Part shown: piece by piece, positions 54,228-61,209 of the stretch
Numbering within the stretch: position 1 is the first letter of the stretch
Layout: each line of letters opens with the position of its first letter
Assembly: GCA_963750995.1 (NCBI GenBank)
Contig: CAVVST010000004.1
Location: 496,001 to 560,000 of the forward strand
Reading direction: 5' to 3'
Source of the DNA: CAVVST01 sp963750995
Lineage (GTDB): Bacteria; Acidobacteriota; Vicinamibacteria; Vicinamibacterales; UBA2999
DNA length: 64,000 nucleotides
Translations under genes and position numbers: made by a program
The notes under the pieces: model-generated
The model's database searches: none
What the model saw: only the letters and a program-made list of their open reading frames with translations
Told to the model about the DNA's origin: nothing

Positions 54228-55124
54228 TCACCGAAGTAAGGCGAGGTGTTCGAGTTTGTCGGGATTCCGGACGACATAGATCGCTCGGATGCGATCGCCC
54301 TCGATCTCGAACGCCACGCTCTGGGCCGAGCCGTCGGGCGCGTACAGGATGACACCCGGCAGGCCGTTGACGAGCTCGAAGTGCAACACGGTCCCCTCGA
54401 CGGCACCGGCCTTCGTCGCGGCGACGACGACACGCGCCGTTCGATCCGCACCCTCGATCACGTGCCGCGCCGCGGCGGCCTTCCCGCCGCCGTCGGCCAC
54501 GTAGCGCACGTCGTCGGTGAGCAGCTCCAGCAGCGCGTTCACGTCGCCGGATCGCGCGGCGTCGACGAACGCGGACACGAGCCGGGCATGACCGGCATTC
54601 GCCTCGGGGGGTTGACGCGTGGCAGGCACGGACCGCGGCCGTGCCTCGCGGACGCGCGCGCGGGCGCGGGCGGCGAGCTGACGGCACGCCGCCTCGCTGC
54701 GATCGAGCGCGCCGGCGACCTCCGAGAACGGACAGTCGAAGACGTCGTGCAGGAGAAAGGCGGCCCGCTCGAGCGGCGATAGACGCTCGAACGCCAGCAG
54801 CAGCGCGAACGAGAGATCCTCGGCGAGTTCTGTCTGTGCGTCGGGGGCCAGCGCGCTCGCGTCGACCACCGGCTCCGGCAGCCAGGGGCCGACATAGGTC
54901 TCGCGCCTGGCGCGCGCCGATCGGAGGACGTCCAGGCAGATCCTCGCCGTCGTGGTCGTCAGGAATGCGCGCGGATCCGACACGGCATCGCGATCGGCGG
55001 CGTGCCAGCGCAGATACGCGTCCTGCACGGCGTCCTCGGCCTCGGCGATCGACCCGAGCATGCGATAGGCCAGGCCCCGCAGGCGGGGCCGGTGCGGCTC
55101 GAAGCTGACCGCGGGATCCGTCAT
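54228..55124 (-). CDS. ECF sigma factor, ECF41 type (SigJ-like)
   Basis: A 298-residue sigma factor with a fused C-terminal SnoaL-like domain. Region 2 is GLAYRMLGSIAEAEDAVQDAYLRW, region 4 is LSPLERAAFLLHDVFDCPFSEVAGALDRSEAACRQLAARARARV in successive parts. The linker has WLPEPVVD, and the extension (residues 185-298) has HARLVSAFVDAARSGDVNALLELLTDDV and ELVNGLPGVILY, the ECF41 hallmarks (WLPEP, NGxPG). The group is controlled by this extension rather than an anti-sigma factor. Its ATG overlaps the stop of the carboxymuconolactone decarboxylase-like gene by one base, the standard ECF41 partner. The shared promoter is marked at 55749-55775. Confidence 0.95.
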   Translation of the reverse strand: MTDPAVSFEPHRPRLRGLAYRMLGSIAEAEDAVQDAYLRWHAADRDAVSDPRAFLTTTTARICLDVLRSARARRETYVGPWLPEPVVDASALAPDAQTELAEDLSFALLLAFERLSPLERAAFLLHDVFDCPFSEVAGALDRSEAACRQLAARARARVREARPRSVPATRQPPEANAGHARLVSAFVDAARSGDVNALLELLTDDVRYVADGGGKAAAARHVIEGADRTARVVVAATKAGAVEGTVLHFELVNGLPGVILYAPDGSAQSVAFEIEGDRIRAIYVVRNPDKLEHLALLR

Positions 55125-55717
55125 CAGGCCCGGCCCACCGCTGACTGCCGGGGCGACAACGCCCACGGCGCAGGTATCGCCGTCCGGTCGATCGCCACCG
55201 GCGTGCCGCCGACGATGACGCGCGAACAGACCTGGCCGTGGCCCATCGCATACTTCACCGTTGGGTACATCCGCGCCGTCGTGATCGCGAAAGCCAGGGT
55301 GACTACGGCTCTCGGCCCCCACCGCTTGACGATCTCGCGACGATAACCGTCCGCCGCCGCGTCACGCGCCAGCGTCGCGCGCGCGAACCGCCAGGCGAGC
55401 TCAACCTCCGCCGGCATCGCCGTCACATCGTCTGTCAGGATGGCACGAAGGACGGCGGGTGACACGCCTTGCCGTTCGGCCATCGCCGCGGCCAGTTGCG
55501 TGCAGGGACCGCAGTCCTCCGCGCGAACCGCTGTCATCCCTGCAGCGAACAGTGCGGCGACCGGGACGTCGTGGCGGTAGTTGCCGAGGCTCGTGGCTCG
55601 CGCGAACATCCACGCCGCCCGCGGGCTGATACCGATGATCTCTTTCAGATAACTCGCGTCGTAGTTCCACTTCCGCTCGAACGCCTCGGCCATACGCCAC
55701 AGCAGCCATCTCAGCAT
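55124..55717 (-). CDS. carboxymuconolactone decarboxylase/AhpD-like protein
   Basis: A 197-residue protein of the AhpD/CMD superfamily. ATG 55717 has GAGGAGG upstream. The redox C-x-x-C is in VRAEDCGPCTQLAAAMAE, on the helix that carries the proton relay in AhpD-like enzymes; the preceding His is missing, so peroxidase activity is not certain. It contains EIIGISPRAAWMFARAT and AYPTV-like YPTVKYAMGHG at the end. It is the first gene of the ECF41 operon, directly behind an ECF41-type promoter, and is therefore a likely direct target of the sigma factor. Confidence 0.9.
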   Translation of the reverse strand: MLRWLLWRMAEAFERKWNYDASYLKEIIGISPRAAWMFARATSLGNYRHDVPVAALFAAGMTAVRAEDCGPCTQLAAAMAERQGVSPAVLRAILTDDVTAMPAEVELAWRFARATLARDAAADGYRREIVKRWGPRAVVTLAFAITTARMYPTVKYAMGHGQVCSRVIVGGTPVAIDRTAIPAPWALSPRQSAVGRA

Positions 55718-55748
55718 GGTTCCCTCCTCAGGTGTCGTCTACACACAG

Positions 55749-55775
55749 GACGGGGCAGGGAATCCCGATGTGACA
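55749..55775 (-). promoter_or_regulatory. ECF41-type promoter
   Basis: On the minus strand, TGTCACA (plus-strand TGTGACA, 55769-55775) is followed after exactly 16 bases by CGTC (plus-strand GACG, 55749-55752), matching the published ECF41 target pattern TGTCACA-N16-CGTC as I know it. The -10 part is about 31 bases before the start codon of the CMD-like gene, which is followed directly by the ECF41 sigma gene. Confidence 0.8.
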
Positions 55776-55832
55776 TCCAGCGGAGAGCCGGCGCGCCGCA
55801 TCACTGGCGAGAAGGACGAAAGAAGAGACTTG

Positions 55833-55850
55833 AGGAACGACTCTTGCGTC
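55833..55850 (+). repeat. 18-bp repeat AGGAACGACTCTTGCGTC, copy 1
   Basis: An exact 18-base match to 59640-59657, in both cases 23-61 bases upstream of a start codon. It may be a regulatory site or a chance match. Confidence 0.45.
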
Positions 55851-55872
55851 CGCGACCGCTATCACACGGCCC

Positions 55873-56194
55873 ATGCGAACCATTACGACGACGGCAGGGC
55901 AAGACAGTCCGCGGATACCACGGCACCGCCAGGTGCTCAGCTACAAGAGCATCTGGAGCGTGCTGAGCGCCTGGAGCGTGCTGTCGGTGGCGAGCGCGGC
56001 GTCGGTCCTGAGCGTCGGCAGTTTCGCGTCGATTCTCAGTATTGGGAGCAGCAAAAGTGTTCTGAGCATCGGCAGCGACGGCGGCTTCCTGTCGATCGGA
56101 TCGTCGCCCCCTCGGCGACGAGCTCGAGCTGTCGGATCAGGTTCGCAGCGTCCGTAATCCAACCGTGCGCCGTGGCTGGATTGCCACACGGTGA
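55873..56194 (+). CDS. short protein of SxLSxGSxx nonapeptide repeats, one frameshift
   Basis: A protein of about 106 residues with an unusual repeat core at residues 28-78: SVLSVASAA, SVLSVGSFA, SILSIGSSK, SVLSIGSDGG, FLSIGS. The nine-residue period S-V/I-L-S-V/I-G-S-x-x alternates small polar and hydrophobic residues and should form a regular beta-solenoid. Codons differ between units, so the repeat is selected at protein level. One extra C in the C5 run at 56106-56110 breaks the frame; dropping it gives PLGDELELSDQVRSVRNPTV and a TGA at 56192. The N-terminus (MRTITTTAGQDS) is not a signal peptide. Function unknown. Confidence 0.72.
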
Positions 56195-56538
56195 TGCCGA
56201 AGAGTCGCCACGAGCGTCGCCATCGCGAGTAGCACGAGCGTAATCGCCGCGGAACTCATCTCATCGCGCGCCACATGAAAGCCCGTTGCCGACACCATCA
56301 CGATCATGATGCCGCCGGCCGCCCAGGTGACGAGCCACGGCAGAATCCGTGTCAGCCCGGGAAGCGTCAGCCCGACCGCAGCCAGGATTTCCGCCACGCC
56401 GAGAAAGAGCTGGAACCATCTCGGCAGCGACGCGTTCATCTGCTCGACCAGCTCGGCCGGGGGGTTCAAAAAGAGCAAGCCATGGGCGAAGAACGCGACC
56501 GCGAGAAGTATCTGCACGACCCAGAGCACGATATTCAT
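56137..56538 (-). CDS. DoxX-like membrane protein
   Basis: A 133-residue four-helix membrane protein of the DoxX-like type; ATG 56538 has GGGAGGAAAA upstream. Helices are IVLWVVQILLAVAFFAHGLLFL, WFQLFLGVAEILAAVGLTLP, WLVTWAAGGIMIVMVSATGFHV and AAITLVLLAMATLVATL. The family is linked to oxidative stress and thiol metabolism, but its reaction is unknown. It is divergent from the ArsR-type regulator, with the palindromic operator between them, so both directions are probably regulated together. Its 3' end overlaps the repeat protein by 58 bases. Confidence 0.85.
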   Translation of the reverse strand: MNIVLWVVQILLAVAFFAHGLLFLNPPAELVEQMNASLPRWFQLFLGVAEILAAVGLTLPGLTRILPWLVTWAAGGIMIVMVSATGFHVARDEMSSAAITLVLLAMATLVATLRHHRVAIQPRRTVGLRTLRT

Positions 56539-56624
56539 GACTTTTCCTCCCTCTACGTAGTAAGTCGAACGAGGCCCGCCGGAATCGACACGCGCCGGCG
56601 CGGGTGAAGGGAGGGCAGGACGGC

Positions 56625-56654
56625 TTGACATGTGACCTAATGGTCACATATTGT
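56625..56654 (+). promoter_or_regulatory. promoter with an ArsR-type operator in the spacer
   Basis: TTGACA (56625-56630) and TATTGT (56649-56654) form a -35/-10 pair with an 18-base spacer that is filled by the perfect inverted repeat TGTGACC-TAAT-GGTCACA (56631-56648). Transcription should start at about 56661, at the GTG of the ArsR-type gene, so the message would be leaderless. Confidence 0.75.
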
Positions 56655-56661
56655 TCGAGCC

Positions 56662-57003
56662 GTGACCGACGACCGCATCTTCAAGGCGCTGGCAGACGTG
56701 ACGCGTCGTTACCTTCTCGACCTGCTGTTCGCGCGCAATGGCCAGACGCTGACGGAACTCGAATCACAGTTGGACATGACCCGTTTCGGCGTCATGAAGC
56801 ACCTCCGCCTGCTCGAAGCCGCGGGCCTCGTCGTCACGCGCTGGTCAGGCAGGGAGAAGCTGCACTTCCTGAACCCAATGCCCATCCGGTTGATCCACAA
56901 CCGATGGATTCACAAATACGCGGAGCGCGAGGTGTCGGCGCTCGCGGAGCTCAAAGCGGAACTGGAGGCAAAGGCATGTCGGCCGAGACGAAAGCGAGCG
57001 TGA
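56662..57003 (+). CDS. ArsR-family repressor
   Basis: A 113-residue winged-helix regulator with GTG start 56662. The HTH is LTELESQLDMTRFGVMKHLRLLEAAGLVVTRW, preceded by the family start DDRIFKALADVTRRYLLDLLF. No metal-binding Cys cluster is visible, so it is not a metal sensor of the ArsR/SmtB type but belongs to the branch encoded with SRPBCC proteins. A perfect inverted repeat lies in its own promoter. The SRPBCC gene overlaps it by 28 bases, so the two are coupled. Confidence 0.92.
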   Translation: MTDDRIFKALADVTRRYLLDLLFARNGQTLTELESQLDMTRFGVMKHLRLLEAAGLVVTRWSGREKLHFLNPMPIRLIHNRWIHKYAEREVSALAELKAELEAKACRPRRKRA

Positions 57004-57470
57004 CCACTCAGGTGTACGAGGTCTACATCAGGGCGACGCCGCAGGCCATCTGGGACGCCATTACGTCGCCGGAATGGACCGTGAAGTACGGCTACCAGGG
57101 TGCCGTCGAGTACCAGCTTCGTCCAGGTGGCGCCTACCGGGCTCACTCTACGTCCGAGATGCAGGCGATGGGCCTCCCGGACGTCGCCATCGACGGCGTC
57201 GTCGAGGAGGCCGACCCGCCGAGAAAGCTCGTGCACACCTATCGCTTCCTATTCAGCGACGCCATGAAGGCCGAGGGCTTCACGCGAGTCACGTGGGAAA
57301 TCGAGAAGGTCGCAGCCGGTTTTTCGAGGCTCACCGTAATCCACGAGCTGGCGGGCGCGCCGATCATGGCCGGCATGGTCGCCAGCAAGTTCTCCGAGCA
57401 GGGCACGGGTGGCTGGGCCTGGATTCTCAGCGACATGAAGTCGCTGCTCGAGACCGGGAGCTCGATGTAA
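56976..57470 (+). CDS. SRPBCC (AHSA1-like) protein
   Basis: A 164-residue START-like fold protein. ATG 56976, inside the end of the ArsR gene, is supported by GGAGGCAAAG. It reads VTTQVYEVYIRATPQAIWDAITSPEWTVKYGY, PGGAYRAHSTSEM and GGWAWILSDMKSLLETG, the AHSA1 domain layout with a hydrophobic cavity. Proteins of this sort are the regular partners of ArsR-type repressors and may bind the inducing ligand; no enzymatic activity is proven. It is followed 10 bases later by an FAD monooxygenase. Confidence 0.9.
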   Translation: MSAETKASVTTQVYEVYIRATPQAIWDAITSPEWTVKYGYQGAVEYQLRPGGAYRAHSTSEMQAMGLPDVAIDGVVEEADPPRKLVHTYRFLFSDAMKAEGFTRVTWEIEKVAAGFSRLTVIHELAGAPIMAGMVASKFSEQGTGGWAWILSDMKSLLETGSSM

Positions 57471-57480
57471 GTCTGGTTGA

Positions 57481-59028
57481 ATGGCTGCCGTCGAACGAGC
57501 TGAAGTGCTGATCGTCGGCGCAGGGCCAACCGGTCTGGTTCTGGCGCTTTGGCTGACGCGCCTGGGCGTCCACGTCAAGATCGTCGATCACGCAGCGGAG
57601 CCGGCGGAGACGTCGCGAGCGGTCGCCGTGCAGGCCCGCACGCTCGAGTTCTATCGCCAGGTCGGGCTGGCGGAGAGTGTCATCGCGCGCGGTCGTGAAG
57701 TGTCAGCCGCGAACCTGTGGGTCTCGGGCCGCCGGGTTGCGCGCGCGGTGTTCGGACCGATGGGCAGGGGCATCAGCCCGTACCCCTATGCGTTCGTCTT
57801 TCCGCAGGACGAGCACGAGCGGCTGCTGATCGATCGGTTGAGCGCCGCTGGAGTCAGGGTCGAGCGGGAGACTGAATTTGTCGGACTCGAGGAACGCGAC
57901 GATCGCATCATCGCGCGGCTCGAGCGCGTGGGCGGCCGCGTCGACTTCTGCGAAGCCGCGTTCGTCGCCGGCTGCGACGGCGCCCACTCGCGTCTCCGCG
58001 AGGTCCTGTCGATCGGTTTTGCGGGCGGGACCTACGAGCACCTCTTCTACGTCGCCGATGTGGAGGCGCACGGACCGGCGATGAATGGCGACATCCACGT
58101 CGCGCTCGACCGCACTGACTTCCTCGCCGTCTTCCCCCTGACGGGCGCACGTCGCGCCCGCCTCGTCGGGACCGTTCGACACCAGCCGGAGGCAGCCGCG
58201 CACGAGAGCCTGACGTGGGATGACGTCAGCACCCGCGTGATCGAGTGGATGCGCATCGACGTCGAACGCGTGAACTGGTTCTCGACGTATCGCGTGCATC
58301 ATCGGGTCGCCGACCGCTTCCGCAGCGGGCGCGCGTTCCTCCTGGGCGATGCGGCGCACATCCATAGCCCTGTCGGCGGGCAGGGCATGAACACCGGAAT
58401 CGGAGATGCGGTGAATCTCGCATGGAAGCTCGCCGCGGTTCTGCGTGAACGCGCGGGCGTTCCCATTCTCGACACATACGAGCCGGAGCGAATCGCCTTC
58501 GCACGACGGCTGGTGGCGACGACCGATCAAGCATTTACCGGCGTTTCGAGCTCCTCCGTCATTGCGCGCACGCTGCGATTGCACCTCGTGCCAGCACTGT
58601 TGCCGCGCCTGCTGACAATACGAGCGGTTCGCCGCCTGGCGTTTCGAACGGTCTCCCAGACGGCGATCAACTATCGCGGTAGTGCGCTGAGCGAAGGGCG
58701 GGCCGGCCGTGTCCATGGCGGCGATCGGCTGCCGTGGGCGCCTCTCGATAGGCCGGATCGCGGCGCAGACAACTTCACGCCACTGACGTCGCTCGAGTGG
58801 CAAGTGCACGTCTACGGCAACGTGATCCCGGAGATTCGTGCGGTATGCGCCGAGCGCCACCTCGCGCTGCACGAGTTCGGCTGGCAACCCGCGATGGAGC
58901 GCGCCGGTCTTCGGCGAGACGCACTGTATCTTCTGCGGCCGGATGGTCATGTCGCGCTGGCGGCACCGGAACAGTCGGCGCCGGCGCTGACCGCCTACCT
59001 CCGGGAACGCGCCATTCGCTTTTCTTGA
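57481..59028 (+). CDS. FAD-dependent aromatic monooxygenase (PheA/TfdB type)
   Basis: A 515-residue class A flavin monooxygenase. The N-terminal FAD motif is VLIVGAGPTGLVLALWL, the DG motif AGCDGAHSRLREVL, and the GD motif FLLGDAAHIHSPVGGQGMNTGIGDAVNLAWKLA in consecutive pieces. The last 110 residues resemble the thioredoxin-like C-terminal domain of phenol hydroxylase-type enzymes (LYLLRPDGHVALAAPE). The substrate is probably a phenolic or polyketide-like aromatic. It is third in the ArsR-SRPBCC operon, so the repressor may sense the substrate. Confidence 0.92.
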   Translation: MAAVERAEVLIVGAGPTGLVLALWLTRLGVHVKIVDHAAEPAETSRAVAVQARTLEFYRQVGLAESVIARGREVSAANLWVSGRRVARAVFGPMGRGISPYPYAFVFPQDEHERLLIDRLSAAGVRVERETEFVGLEERDDRIIARLERVGGRVDFCEAAFVAGCDGAHSRLREVLSIGFAGGTYEHLFYVADVEAHGPAMNGDIHVALDRTDFLAVFPLTGARRARLVGTVRHQPEAAAHESLTWDDVSTRVIEWMRIDVERVNWFSTYRVHHRVADRFRSGRAFLLGDAAHIHSPVGGQGMNTGIGDAVNLAWKLAAVLRERAGVPILDTYEPERIAFARRLVATTDQAFTGVSSSSVIARTLRLHLVPALLPRLLTIRAVRRLAFRTVSQTAINYRGSALSEGRAGRVHGGDRLPWAPLDRPDRGADNFTPLTSLEWQVHVYGNVIPEIRAVCAERHLALHEFGWQPAMERAGLRRDALYLLRPDGHVALAAPEQSAPALTAYLRERAIRFS

Positions 59029-59138
59029 ATCATCCTCAACCTCGCCGTTCAGCCTTCGATGACCCGGCAGATCGAGTCGGTTGAGACGCGCTCTGGCGCC
59101 GCGTGCAGGCCACGCCGGCAAGCGCATAGGATGAGGAC

Positions 59139-59561
59139 ATGAAAAAGTCGGGCGCGAGCCAAGGCCAGTCGGCATCAGCACTCATCTCGACAAGAATCGC
59201 CGAGCTCGGGGACTGGCGAGGAGACACCCTCACCAGAATGCGTCAGCTCATCAAGAAAGCAGATCCGGACGTCGTCGAGGAATGGAAGTGGGTCTCACCA
59301 ACCAAACCCGGCACCCCGGTGTGGTCGCACGGCGGCATCATCTGCACCGGCGAATCGTATAAGAGCGTCGTGAAGCTCACGTTCGCCAAGGGGGCGTCTC
59401 TGAAAGATCCGGCCCGTCTCTTCAACTCGAGTCTCGACGGAAACGTACGCCGCGCGATCGACATCCACGAAGGAGAGGACGTTGACGAGACCGCCTTCAA
59501 GGCGCTCGTTCGCCAGGCGGTCGCCCTCAACCGTTCTGGCACGTCGAAGCCTTCGAAGTAA
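59139..59561 (+). CDS. DUF1801 domain protein
   Basis: A 140-residue protein of the DUF1801 (YdhG-like) type: ISTRIAELGDWRGDTLTRMRQLIKKADPDVVEEWKW, then VSPTKPGTPVWSHGGIICTGESYKSVVKLTFAKGASLKD. The fold is small alpha/beta and its role is unknown, though it is widely distributed and often lies near stress and VOC proteins. The start ATG 59139 has a GAGGAC stretch upstream. It lies 110 bases after the monooxygenase. Confidence 0.9.
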   Translation: MKKSGASQGQSASALISTRIAELGDWRGDTLTRMRQLIKKADPDVVEEWKWVSPTKPGTPVWSHGGIICTGESYKSVVKLTFAKGASLKDPARLFNSSLDGNVRRAIDIHEGEDVDETAFKALVRQAVALNRSGTSKPSK

Positions 59562-59639
59562 TGCACGCGGCGACGCCAATCGTTGGGTTGCCAATAAGTT
59601 ACAGAACAGTTGGATGGCGCAGCTCGTCGCAAAGTTTCA

Positions 59640-59657
59640 AGGAACGACTCTTGCGTC
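59640..59657 (+). repeat. 18-bp repeat AGGAACGACTCTTGCGTC, copy 2
   Basis: An exact 18-base match to 55833-55850, upstream of the VOC gene at 59701. Confidence 0.45.
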
Positions 59658-59700
59658 AGCAACTGCGATCACTGACCTCCAATACGCGGGAGAAGAAGAG

Positions 59701-60135
59701 ATGGCGACTGCGACTGACAAGACAGCTCAGGAAAGGCGCAGCGGAATTCACGCGTTCGTCCAGGACGTGCACGGCATCCGATACCAGGTCAAGGACGTCG
59801 CTCGCTCGGTCGCGTTCTACACCACGCATCTCGGCTTCACGCTCGAGCACCAACAGCTTCCCGCCTTTGCCAGCGTCTCGTTCGGCGACGCGCAGATTCT
59901 GCTCAGCGGTCCACAAGCGTCGGGATCCCGTCCGATGCCAGACGGTCAGCAGCAGGAGCCCGGCGGGTGGAATCGTGTCGTGCTTCGGGTCACGGATCTT
60001 CCGGTGTTCATCGAGACCCTGAAGAAAGCCGGCGTCCATTTCAGAAACGACATGGAGACGGGTCCTGGCGGCAGGCAAATCCAGATCGAAGACCCCGATC
60101 GTAATGCCGTCGAGTTGTTCGAGCCTGCGCGCTGA
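59701..60135 (+). CDS. VOC (glyoxalase-like) protein
   Basis: A 144-residue VOC protein; ATG 59701 has GGAGAAG upstream. It contains VHGIRYQVKDVARSVAFYTTHLGFTLEH, SVSFGDAQILLSG, and DPDRNAVELFEP with the C-terminal metal-ligand Glu. Members of this family bind a divalent metal and act on small organic molecules or antibiotics; the substrate is unknown. It stands 76 bases upstream of a second VOC gene, so a pair of small detoxification-type proteins is likely. Confidence 0.9.
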   Translation: MATATDKTAQERRSGIHAFVQDVHGIRYQVKDVARSVAFYTTHLGFTLEHQQLPAFASVSFGDAQILLSGPQASGSRPMPDGQQQEPGGWNRVVLRVTDLPVFIETLKKAGVHFRNDMETGPGGRQIQIEDPDRNAVELFEPAR

Positions 60136-60211
60136 TGCCGAAGCGGTACACCACTGGAATGCTCTGAGGGGCAATCGAGGAACGATCGGCAGTTCTAGAA
60201 AGGAGAGCACG

Positions 60212-60586
60212 ATGCTTGGTGACAAGGAGGCAGTTGCGAACCTCGCCGTAAAAAATCTCGATGTGGCGACCGAGTTTTACAGGAACACGCTCGGCCTCAC
60301 GCCAGTACACGAAGACGGAAAGGAAATGGTCGTCTTCCGGAGCGGTACCTCAGAGATCAATGTGTACCGGTCCGATTACGCCGGCACGAACAAGGCCACT
60401 GCCGTGACGTGGGCCGTCGACAACGTCAAGGAGGAGGTCGCCGCGCTCAAGTCCAGGGGCGTCGTCTTTGAACATTACGACATGCCAGGCATGACCCGCG
60501 ACGGCGATGTGTATGTCGCTGGCGACATGAAGGTCGCATGGTTCAAGGATCCAGACGGGAACATTTTGAACCTGGCGGGTCGATAA
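60212..60586 (+). CDS. VOC (glyoxalase-like) protein
   Basis: A 124-residue VOC protein with AAAGGAGAG before ATG 60212. It reads AVANLAVKNLDVATEFYRNTLGLTPVHEDG, EINVYRSDYAGTNKATAVTWAV and DMKVAWFKDPDGNILNLAG, with the DPDGN end of the family and its metal-ligand Asn/Glu region altered (NILNL instead of the usual NxxEL). So the metal site may be incomplete. It probably belongs with the VOC gene upstream. Confidence 0.9.
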   Translation: MLGDKEAVANLAVKNLDVATEFYRNTLGLTPVHEDGKEMVVFRSGTSEINVYRSDYAGTNKATAVTWAVDNVKEEVAALKSRGVVFEHYDMPGMTRDGDVYVAGDMKVAWFKDPDGNILNLAGR

Positions 60587-60650
60587 GGGTCGGACATAGT
60601 TCGACCGACCTCGACGGGCAGGCGGCGCGATCGATGCACCTGTTCGCCGG

Positions 60651-61097
60651 ATGAACCGTTTTCGATACCCAGCCGTTATTACGCTTGTGCTGTGGACGGC
60701 CTTCGCGCCGGCAGGGGCTGACGGCCAGGAGATGGTCCGCGTTTACGACTCTTCGACGGCAGCCCGTCCTCTTCTGCTCACGTTGCCCGAGGCCTACCCC
60801 ACGGTTCAGCAGCGCCCGGCCTGGCTGACGTCCGCAGGATTTCCTTCCGGCGGCGCTGCGGCCGGGGTGTTGCGCGCGCAGGACGCTCGGAACCCGCGGT
60901 CGGAACGAGGCCTCGGGCGGAAGTTCTTCGGGGCAATCGTTGGAGCCGCGGGCGGGTTCTTCGCCGGCGGATATCTGGGCGCCGCGATTGAAGGCGACCG
61001 ATGTCACTGCGACGATCCCGGCCTGAAGGGTGCTCTCATCGGTGCGCCCGTCGGCGCGGCGGCCGGTGGCATTCTTGGATGGCGTTACCTGTTTTGA
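60651..61097 (+). CDS. exported glycine-zipper-like protein
   Basis: A 148-residue protein with a signal peptide (AVITLVLWTAFAPAGADG). The C-terminal half is a glycine-zipper membrane segment: FFGAIVGAAGGFFAGGYLGAAIEG, a C-H-C-rich loop (GDRCHCDDPG), and GALIGAPVGAAAGGILGW. Such zippers insert into membranes or oligomerise. The family is not recognised. It is convergent with the histidine kinase gene, about 110 bases apart. Confidence 0.75.
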   Translation: MNRFRYPAVITLVLWTAFAPAGADGQEMVRVYDSSTAARPLLLTLPEAYPTVQQRPAWLTSAGFPSGGAAAGVLRAQDARNPRSERGLGRKFFGAIVGAAGGFFAGGYLGAAIEGDRCHCDDPGLKGALIGAPVGAAAGGILGWRYLF

Positions 61098-61209
61098 TCG
61101 AGCAACCATAAATCGGCGGCTCATCACGTGGAGCGGCCTTGGCGCCGTCACGCTCCTCGGGGCGGCCGGTGGAAGCCACCCGCCGTGCAGCGGGCGAATT
61201 GAAGGTCAC

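Noticed and set aside
55873..56110. Nonapeptide repeat region as a nucleotide tandem repeat (minisatellite)
   Set aside because: The units differ at many synonymous positions, so the DNA is not a recent tandem duplication; the repeat is at protein level.
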